NCBI GenBank assembly: GCA_030037695.1
Contig: JASHQF010000102.1
Location: forward strand, 1 to 20,372
DNA: 20,372 nt
From: Thermoplasmata archaeon
GTDB taxonomy: Archaea; Thermoplasmatota; Thermoplasmata; Lutacidiplasmatales; UBA184
Reading direction: 5' to 3'
Positions 7,183 to 12,203 of this stretch are shown piece after piece. Position 1 is the stretch's first letter. Each line of letters starts with the position of its first letter. The translations under genes were made by a program, and so were the position numbers. The notes beneath the pieces are model-generated. The model did no database searches. It saw nothing but the letters and a program-made list of their open reading frames with translations, and had not been told where the DNA came from.

Positions 7183-7401
7183 CTACAGGACCCCGAGGAG
7201 CAGGACGATCCCGAGGACGAACCCGATGATCCAGAGCGTCTCGGGGATCACGAAGACGAACAGGAACTGGCCGAACTTCTCGGGCTTCTCGGCGATGATC
7301 CCCATCCCGGCCGCCCCGATGCCGGACTGGGCCATGCCGGTGCCGATGAGCCCGCCGGCGATCGAGATACCGGCGGCGAGCGTCTCGTAATCGGTCGGCA
7401 T
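7183..7401 (-). CDS. atpK: A/V-type ATP synthase subunit K (c-ring proteolipid)
   Basis: Membrane rotor subunit of 72 residues, a single two-helix hairpin rather than the doubled form of many V-ATPases. Helix 1 spans about residues 8-36 with GISIAGGLIGTGMAQSGIG; a polar loop AEKPEKFG follows; helix 2 holds the ion-carrying Glu54 in VIPETLWIIGFVLG. Gln25 in helix 1 and Thr55 next to the glutamate resemble Na+-binding c subunits, so the coupling ion is open. First gene of the K-E-C operon. It has its own TATA box (TTATATA on the minus strand) 30-36 bases upstream, giving a very short leader. Confidence 0.95.
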   Translation of the reverse strand: MPTDYETLAAGISIAGGLIGTGMAQSGIGAAGMGIIAEKPEKFGQFLFVFVIPETLWIIGFVLGIVLLLGVL

Positions 7402-7430
7402 GCGAACCGCCGCGGGCGAGCGGGGTGGGG

Positions 7431-7437
7431 TATATAA
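7431..7437 (-). promoter_or_regulatory. TATA box of the atpK-E-C operon
   Basis: Minus-strand TTATATA, the strongest TATA box in the window, 30-36 bases before ATG 7401. Transcription should begin roughly 5-10 bases before the start codon. Confidence 0.75.
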
Positions 7438-7461
7438 CCGTCCCCTCGGGACGGACCGCCG

Positions 7462-7938
7462 CTACGCCGGGGCCGCGGTCTCCGGGGCGGCCGGCTCCGC
7501 CTCCGCGCCGCCCCGACGGCGCCAGAGCAGGGCCGCTCCGGCGAACGTCGCCGCGCCGGCGAGGTAGGCGGTCGCGCAGACGAGGCAGAGCGCGTGGATC
7601 TCGGCGAGCTCGATGTAGAGGAAGTACAGCGCGAGCGCCGTACCGGCCGCGGTGAGGGCGAGGAGGGCGCCGCCCCGCCGGGCGTCGGCCGGTCGCGCCT
7701 CGGCGAGGCCGGCGACCACGAAGATCGCCACGAACCCCACGATCCCCCAGACGTAGTCCGGGATCCCCAGCGTCGTCGTGCGCCCGCTGTGCGCCACCGC
7801 GGCGCACGAGACGAACCCGTTCACGGTGCACGCGGCCTCGAGCGAGCTGCTGACCGTCTCGGCGGCCGCGAACAGCGAGGCGAGGAGGCCGATCCCGGCG
7901 GCGAGGTAGACGAGCGAGCGGAGGGAGCGGGTGCGCAT
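7462..7938 (-). CDS. VKOR/DsbB-like membrane disulfide oxidoreductase
   Basis: A 158-residue membrane protein of the vitamin K epoxide reductase family, which reoxidises thioredoxin-like partners outside the membrane and passes electrons to a quinone. It has four hydrophobic segments. The diagnostic cysteines are all present: a loop pair Cys37 and Cys45 (CTVNGFVSC) and the redox-active CLVC (118-121) before the last helix. The tail is short and Ala/Glu/Pro-rich. ATG 7938 is chosen over an upstream frame extension because it lies just 5 bases after the stop of the DUF929 gene and starts immediately with a basic stretch and first helix. Neighbouring gene order supports a two-protein disulfide relay. 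Confidence 0.88.
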   Translation of the reverse strand: MRTRSLRSLVYLAAGIGLLASLFAAAETVSSSLEAACTVNGFVSCAAVAHSGRTTTLGIPDYVWGIVGFVAIFVVAGLAEARPADARRGGALLALTAAGTALALYFLYIELAEIHALCLVCATAYLAGAATFAGAALLWRRRGGAEAEPAAPETAAPA

Positions 7939-7943
7939 CGCCG

Positions 7944-9131
7944 TCAGAGCGAATTGACGTCCGCGGTGACGTTGGCGACGGTCGCCGCGGACCAGTTCGG
8001 GCTCACTTCGGTCGCGAGCTGGGCGATGTCCCCGCCCATCACCTTCACGAGCATCGCCATGATCCACCACGTCTGGTCCTGGACGACCAGCCACGCCGAG
8101 CCCGAGGCGGTGCTCTCGGTCTGGACCTGCGACTCGACCGTCTGGGCGCCGCTCGAGTCGTTGTACTCGGTGTAGTTCTCGAGCGCCTTCGGGTTGATCA
8201 GCGACGAGCCACCGTGGACGTACTTGCCCCCGGCCACGACGAACGGGATCGAGCCGCCGCTGTAGGCGACGAGGTACGCCTGCTGGACGCAGCTCGACGT
8301 CCCCGCCGTCACGCCGTCGGTGGGCCCGTTGTACTCGGTGACCTGGAACGCGACGCTCGGCGAGGAGAGCGTCGCGTTGGCGAGGATGATCTCGGGGGTG
8401 TGCGGATAGACCTCATCTCCGGCGAACGAGTAGCCGGGCACCGCCCCTGAGACGCTGCCGAACTCGGAGAGCGCCTTCCAGATCGCCCAGCTGCTCGCCG
8501 AGCAGAACGGGCACCAGCTCGCGCCGAAGAAGTACACCACCGGCTTACCGTCCTGCGTCCACTCCGGCATGCTGCCGACCCGCCATCCCGGTCCGCCCGA
8601 CGAGCTCAGGGACGACGCGGGCGGCAGGTACGGGCACCCGTAGACGAACGTGCTCACGAGCGCGATCGCGCCGCTGAAGACGAGGCCGAGCACGATGCCG
8701 CTCACGAGCGTCGAGCGGAGCACCGGGGACCAGCGCTTGCCGCCGGTGGTCCGCCACAGGGCGTAGATCAGCACGAACGCCACGACGGCCAGCGCGAGCC
8801 CGATCCACGGGAGCGCGGGAACGAGGAGCCCGACCGGGGACGGGGCGACGAACGCGAGGAGGAACCAGACGCCCACGAACGGGACCGAGAGGAAGCCGGC
8901 GCGGACGAGCGACCAGCCGGGGCCGCCCGCCTTCGCCGGTCGTCCCGGCGGCGCGGCGCCCCCCGAGGACGTCCGGCCGCCCCGGCGACTACGATGGTAC
9001 ATCGCCCGGAGCTGCCGCCCCGGACGACCGGCCGCGGCCTCCGCGTGGAAGCCGACCTTCTCGTCCTCGGCGATCCGGTCCCAGTCCCACCCTTTCGAGC
9101 GGAGCTCGTCGACCCGGTCCCAGTCGACCAT
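7944..9131 (-). CDS. DUF929 membrane-anchored thioredoxin-fold protein with HTH-like N-terminus
   Basis: A 395-residue protein, likely the oxidised partner of the VKOR-like protein encoded directly after it. Residues 1-50 are soluble and charged, with VDELRSKGWDWDRIAED resembling a short helix-turn-helix. Three membrane helices follow (about 78-97, 101-125, 140-163). The outer domain contains GKPVVYFFGASWCPFCSASS with a CPFC redox pair (207, 210), typical of DUF929 thioredoxin-like proteins of Thermoplasma, Sulfolobus and relatives. Later SSCVQQAYLVAY and GGSIPFVVAGGKYV resemble the cis-proline region of thioredoxin folds (IPF). ATG 9131 has GGGAGGG directly upstream. The exact substrate is unknown; a DsbA-like role in disulfide formation is inferred from context. 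Confidence 0.85.
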   Translation of the reverse strand: MVDWDRVDELRSKGWDWDRIAEDEKVGFHAEAAAGRPGRQLRAMYHRSRRGGRTSSGGAAPPGRPAKAGGPGWSLVRAGFLSVPFVGVWFLLAFVAPSPVGLLVPALPWIGLALAVVAFVLIYALWRTTGGKRWSPVLRSTLVSGIVLGLVFSGAIALVSTFVYGCPYLPPASSLSSSGGPGWRVGSMPEWTQDGKPVVYFFGASWCPFCSASSWAIWKALSEFGSVSGAVPGYSFAGDEVYPHTPEIILANATLSSPSVAFQVTEYNGPTDGVTAGTSSCVQQAYLVAYSGGSIPFVVAGGKYVHGGSSLINPKALENYTEYNDSSGAQTVESQVQTESTASGSAWLVVQDQTWWIMAMLVKVMGGDIAQLATEVSPNWSAATVANVTADVNSL

Positions 9132-9210
9132 CCCTCCCGAGAGCGGTCCGCCCCTTTTCCCCCTTTCTCCCCGGGGCCGACCGTCGTCGAACGCTGCGAC
9201 CCGCCCCGCT

Positions 9211-9217
9211 CATTAGC
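9211..9217 (+). promoter_or_regulatory. Weak TATA-like box before tRNase Z
   Basis: CATTAGC centred 24 bases before GTG 9238, compatible with a leaderless transcript of the rnz-hutI pair. It is a weak match, supported mainly by spacing. Confidence 0.3.
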
Positions 9218-9237
9218 GGGCCCCTCGTGCCCGCCGC

Positions 9238-10140
9238 GTGCGCCTCACCTTCCTCGGGACCGCGGGCTCCTGGCCGACGCGGGAGCGCTCGGCGAGCGCG
9301 CTCGCCCTCGCGCTCGAGCGCGAGCTCGTCCTCCTCGATTGCGGGGAGGGAACGCAGCGCCAGCTGTTCCAGTCGACCGCCTCGTTCATGCGGGTCCGCC
9401 GGGTGTTCCTCACCCACTTCCACGGCGATCACTTCCTCGGGCTCCCCGGCCTCGTCCAGAGCATGTGCCTCAACCACCGGGACGAGCCGCTCGACATCTA
9501 CGGCCCGCCGGACGCCGCCGAGATGGTCGGCCGGGCGCTCCGGCTCGGCTACTTCACCCTGCGGTTCCCCGTCGAGGTCCACCCGCTCGAACCCGGTAGC
9601 ACGGTCGAGCTTCCGGGGTACACCGTCCGCACGGCGGCGGCGACCCATCCCGTGCCCGCCCTCGCCTACCGGATCGAGGAGGGCCCGCGACGGGGGCGGT
9701 TCGACGGGGCGCTCGCGCGCTCCCTCGGGATCCGCGGCCCGGATTTCGGCCGCCTCGAAGCAGGAGAGTCGGTCCGGGTCGACGGCCGCCTGGTGCGCCC
9801 CGAGGACGTGATGGGGCCCCCGCGGCCCGGCCGCTCGGTCGTCTATTCCGGGGATACCGCCCCCTCCGAGGCGGTGACGCACCTCGCCGAGAAGGCGACG
9901 CTCCTGGTCCACGAGGCGACCGCGGCGCAGGAGATCGAGAAGGAGGCGAACGAATGGGGACATTCGTCGGCCCGTCAGGCCGCCGAGTGCGCCCGCTCGG
10001 CCGACGTCGGGACCCTCTACCTCACCCACTTCTCCGCACGCTACAAGGAGCTCGAGCCGCTCGAGGCGGAGGCGCGGATCGTCTTCGCCGGGTCGCACGC
10101 GGCGCGGGACCTCCTCGACCACCTCGTCCGCCAGCCATGA
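9238..10140 (+). CDS. rnz: Ribonuclease Z (tRNA 3'-processing endonuclease)
   Basis: Zinc metallo-beta-lactamase-fold enzyme (300 residues) that cuts the 3' trailer from tRNA precursors. It begins MRLTFLGTAGSWPTRERSAS, the family N-terminus (FLGTGG-P----N), and carries the zinc motif LTHFHGDHFLGLPG (His60, His62, Asp64, His65). Later come YSGDTAPSEA with a ligand Asp, LLVHEAT, HSSARQAAECA and YLTHFSARY, the usual order in the short (RNase ZS) form. The exosite arm region is present (EGPRRGRFDGALARSLGI). The GTG at 9238 is the only start that gives the conserved N-terminus. The last four bases overlap the start of hutI (ATGA). Confidence 0.95.
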   Translation: MRLTFLGTAGSWPTRERSASALALALERELVLLDCGEGTQRQLFQSTASFMRVRRVFLTHFHGDHFLGLPGLVQSMCLNHRDEPLDIYGPPDAAEMVGRALRLGYFTLRFPVEVHPLEPGSTVELPGYTVRTAAATHPVPALAYRIEEGPRRGRFDGALARSLGIRGPDFGRLEAGESVRVDGRLVRPEDVMGPPRPGRSVVYSGDTAPSEAVTHLAEKATLLVHEATAAQEIEKEANEWGHSSARQAAECARSADVGTLYLTHFSARYKELEPLEAEARIVFAGSHAARDLLDHLVRQP

Positions 10141-11393
10141 TCCGGGCGGACCTCCTCGTCCGCGACCTCGCCGAGGCGGCGACCCTCGCCGTGGGTCCGC
10201 GGCCCCGGCGGGGCGCGGCGATGGAGGAGCTCGGCCGGGTCTCGGACGCGCTGGTCGCCTCGGACGCCGGCCGGGTCGTCTGGGTCGGTCGGGAGCGGGA
10301 GTGGCCCCGTCACGGGCGGCTCCGCGCCCGCGGCCGGACGGTGGCGGCGCACGGCGGGACCCTCGTGCCGGCGTTCGTCGACGCGCACACCCACGTGCTG
10401 TTCGCCGGGGACCGTGCGCACGAGCTCCCCGATCGAGTGCACGGCCGGTCGACGTACGCTTCGACGGCCGAGAGCGGCGGGGGGATCTTCGCGACCGTGC
10501 GCGCCACCCGCCGCGCCTCCGACCGGGAGCTGCTCGACGCGACGCGACGCCGGCTCGAGGCGATGGCGCGCTGCGGGACCGGCACGGTGGAGGTGAAGTC
10601 GGGCTACGCGCTCACGAGCGCCGGCGAGCTCCGACTGCTCGGGCTGATCCCCCGTCTCGCGCGGGCGACCGGCCTCCGTCTCGTGCCGACGTTCCTGGCA
10701 GCGCACGCCGTGCCGCCCGAGTTCGCGCGCTCGCCGGACGCCTACGTCGACCGGATCGTCCGGGCGATGCTGCCCCGCGTGGCGGCGTCGCGCCTCGCCC
10801 GGTTCTGCGACGTCTTCTGCGAGCCGGGGTTCTTCTCCGTGCGCCAGGCGGGCCGGATCCTCCGGGCGGCCCAGGGGTGCGGCCTGCTGGCGAAGATCCA
10901 CGCCGACGAACTCGTCCTCTCGGGCGGCGCCCGGCTCGCCGCGCGCCTCGGCGCCCGCTCCGCCGATCATCTGCTCGCGAGCGGGCCGGACGATCGCGCG
11001 GCGCTCGCGGCGGCCGGCGTGACCGCGGTCCTGCTCCCCCTGAGCGCGCTCGCGTCGGCCGGCGGACGGCGGAGCCCGGGCCGCGAGCTGGTCGACGCCG
11101 GCGTGCCGGTGGCGCTCGGCACCGACTGCTCTCCGGCGACGTGGGTCGAAGGGATGCCCCTCGTCCTCGCCGCGGCCGTGCACGCGGGCCACCTCACCCC
11201 GGCGGAGGCGCTCACGGCGGCGACGGTCAACGCCGCCCATGCCTCGGGGGAGCGGGCCGCCGGGGCGATCGCGGTCGGCGGTCCCGCCGACTTCTCGGTG
11301 TTCCCCGTCCCCTCCGCCGACCGCCTCGGCTACCGTTTCGACGTCCGGCCGACCCACGTTTTCCGTCAGGGAAAACCGGTTTCTCCGGCGTGA
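10137..11393 (+). CDS. hutI: Imidazolonepropionase
   Basis: Amidohydrolase that opens imidazolone propionate to N-formimino-glutamate, the third step of histidine breakdown. The 418 residues show VPAFVDAHTHVLFAGDRAHE (metal ligands His84 and His86), a glycine-rich SAESGGGIFATV-like substrate segment, GTVEVKSGYALTS, AAHAVPPEF, FCEPGFFS, IHADEL, SADHL and GTDCSPATW with the catalytic/metal aspartate, all HutI-typical. ATG 10137 overlaps the rnz stop, and an upstream in-frame extension would run inside rnz, so it was rejected. Pathway partner hutH is 4.6 kb upstream; hutU is not in the window. The tail (VFRQGKPVSPA) is normal for the family. Confidence 0.93.
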   Translation: MIRADLLVRDLAEAATLAVGPRPRRGAAMEELGRVSDALVASDAGRVVWVGREREWPRHGRLRARGRTVAAHGGTLVPAFVDAHTHVLFAGDRAHELPDRVHGRSTYASTAESGGGIFATVRATRRASDRELLDATRRRLEAMARCGTGTVEVKSGYALTSAGELRLLGLIPRLARATGLRLVPTFLAAHAVPPEFARSPDAYVDRIVRAMLPRVAASRLARFCDVFCEPGFFSVRQAGRILRAAQGCGLLAKIHADELVLSGGARLAARLGARSADHLLASGPDDRAALAAAGVTAVLLPLSALASAGGRRSPGRELVDAGVPVALGTDCSPATWVEGMPLVLAAAVHAGHLTPAEALTAATVNAAHASGERAAGAIAVGGPADFSVFPVPSADRLGYRFDVRPTHVFRQGKPVSPA

Positions 11394-11406
11394 CTCCGTC
11401 AGCAGT

Positions 11407-11414
11407 TTCAAATA
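11407..11414 (+). promoter_or_regulatory. TATA-like box of the 71-residue protein gene
   Basis: TTCAAATA, an isolated AT-rich run, 37-44 bases before ATG 11451. It would give a leader of about 15 bases carrying GAGG (11439-11442), a plausible ribosome-binding site. Confidence 0.5.
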
Positions 11415-11450
11415 GGGGGGGTCTCCTCCCCGCGGGTCGAGGACTCACCC

Positions 11451-11666
11451 ATGGCAGAGCGTGTGGGCAAGGAGCAGGTCAAGCGCGAGAAGGGTTACCT
11501 GTACTATCTCGGGAAGGACGGGTACCTCTGGAAGACCCCGACCAAGCTGAACAAGTCCGGCCGTAAGGCGCGCGTCGGGACGGAGAAGATCACCCGCGCG
11601 GACGGCTACATGTACTTCCTCGACAAGAAGGGTTTCGTATCTCGCGCCAAGATGAAGAACGCCTGA
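11451..11666 (+). CDS. Small basic protein with internal duplication (function unknown)
   Basis: A 71-residue Lys/Arg- and Tyr-rich protein made of two copies of one unit, 37 residues apart: RVGKEQVKREKGYLYYLGKD (4-23) and RVGTEKITRADGYMYFLDKK (41-60). Each continues G-aromatic-hydrophobic and ends in a basic stretch. The GY-Y-L-K-G core suggests a small beta-hairpin in each half. Similar short proteins occur in other prokaryotes as far as I recall, but I know no established function. The basic charge leaves nucleic-acid binding possible, without direct evidence. It has its own TATA-like box and a GAGG site 8 bases before ATG, so it is probably expressed alone and well. A pyrimidine-rich tract follows the stop. 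Confidence 0.85.
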   Translation: MAERVGKEQVKREKGYLYYLGKDGYLWKTPTKLNKSGRKARVGTEKITRADGYMYFLDKKGFVSRAKMKNA

Positions 11667-11682
11667 ACGGCGTACCCAGGGA

Positions 11683-11716
11683 TACTTCCCGAACCCTTTC
11701 GTCCCCCTCTTCCTCG
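11683..11716 (+). terminator. Possible pyrimidine-rich termination region
   Basis: After the 71-residue gene the non-template strand is rich in C and T (CCCTTTCGTCCCCCTCTTCC). Archaeal terminators are usually T-runs; here the runs are short and C-interrupted, so this is a weak candidate. Confidence 0.2.
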
Positions 11717-11763
11717 ATCGGAGCGCGAGGACCGCGGCCTAGCCGAGGACGGAGCGTTCGCGC

Positions 11764-11943
11764 GTGGTCTGCCGCAACGATCCCGTCGATCCCCGCCGGT
11801 GCGAACGGTGCGGCGCGTTCCTGTGGGTCGCCGAGGAGGGCCTGTTCTGCGGGGACTGCGGGGTCCTCATGCCGTGCACGATGCGGATGCTGCCCGTCGC
11901 CGAGCCTCCGGTCGTACCCGAGTTACCTAGGAACGCTCGCTAA
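11764..11943 (+). CDS. Small zinc-ribbon protein (59 aa)
   Basis: Short gene read from GTG 11764 to TAA 11943. The protein has two CXXC knuckles, CERC (13-16) and CGDC (29-32), separated by 12 residues with an aromatic/hydrophobic middle (GAFLWVAEEGLF), a typical zinc-ribbon layout. Extra cysteines occur at positions 3 and 38. GGAGCG precedes the start at a usable distance, and an in-frame TAG at 11740 rules out a longer N-terminus. It sits on the same strand between the 71-residue protein and the ribonucleotide reductase leader. Zinc ribbons of this size are common in archaea as transcription- or translation-associated proteins. No specific role can be read here, and GTG is the only credible start. 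Confidence 0.6.
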   Translation: MVCRNDPVDPRRCERCGAFLWVAEEGLFCGDCGVLMPCTMRMLPVAEPPVVPELPRNAR

Positions 11944-11996
11944 GTTCCCCGCGACGCGTCCGGGACGCCTCCGGAGCGCACGTCGGACCGAGGCCA

Positions 11997-12003
11997 CTTA
12001 TAG
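11997..12003 (+). promoter_or_regulatory. TATA-like box upstream of the ribonucleotide reductase leader
   Basis: CTTATAG, a clear AT island, about 204 bases before ATG 12204. Transcription would begin near 12026, leaving a leader of roughly 175 bases, unlike the near-leaderless promoters elsewhere in the window. Confidence 0.55.
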
Positions 12004-12025
12004 TGCGACGCGGTAGCGGCCGCCC

Positions 12026-12203
12026 GGAGGGTTACGTTGGTCTCCTTCGACTCCGCGATCGCGTCCTGTCCCCGCTCCGGCCCGTGCGGAACGGCCCGCT
12101 CTCGAGGGCGTTCCGTCCGCCGGCCGGCGTCGGCCTAAGAGCCGGCAGGGCCTAGCGAGTCGCGCGGTCCCCGACCGATCGTCCCCCTCGGAACTCTGAA
12201 TCC
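12026..12203 (+). other. Structured 5' leader or small RNA before the ribonucleotide reductase gene
   Basis: Non-coding or weakly coding stretch after the TATA-like box. It contains a strong hairpin at 12087-12115 (CGGAACG pairs with CGTTCCG, then a bulged G, CCC pairs with GGG, 8-base loop) and a second stem pairing GCCGGC 12123-12128 with 12141-12146. A 33-codon reading frame (TTG 12037 to TAA 12138) begins six bases after GGAGGG; its product would be Arg/Ser-rich and looks like nothing known. It could be a regulatory leader, a leader peptide or an independent small RNA. No known riboswitch consensus was recognised. Confidence 0.35.

Noticed and set aside
9954..10136. In-frame upstream extension of hutI inside rnz
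   Set aside because: The extension is Arg/Pro-rich and overlaps the conserved rnz C-terminus; ATG 10137 gives the normal hutI length.
11993..11998. GCCACT resembling part of a B12-riboswitch box before the B12-dependent enzyme gene
   Set aside because: It lies upstream of the expected transcription start and directly abuts the TATA-like box; the other conserved cobalamin-riboswitch blocks are absent.
12046..12054. TTCGACTCC resembling a tRNA T-arm
   Set aside because: The flanking bases do not form a T stem and no acceptor, D or anticodon arms could be built on either strand.
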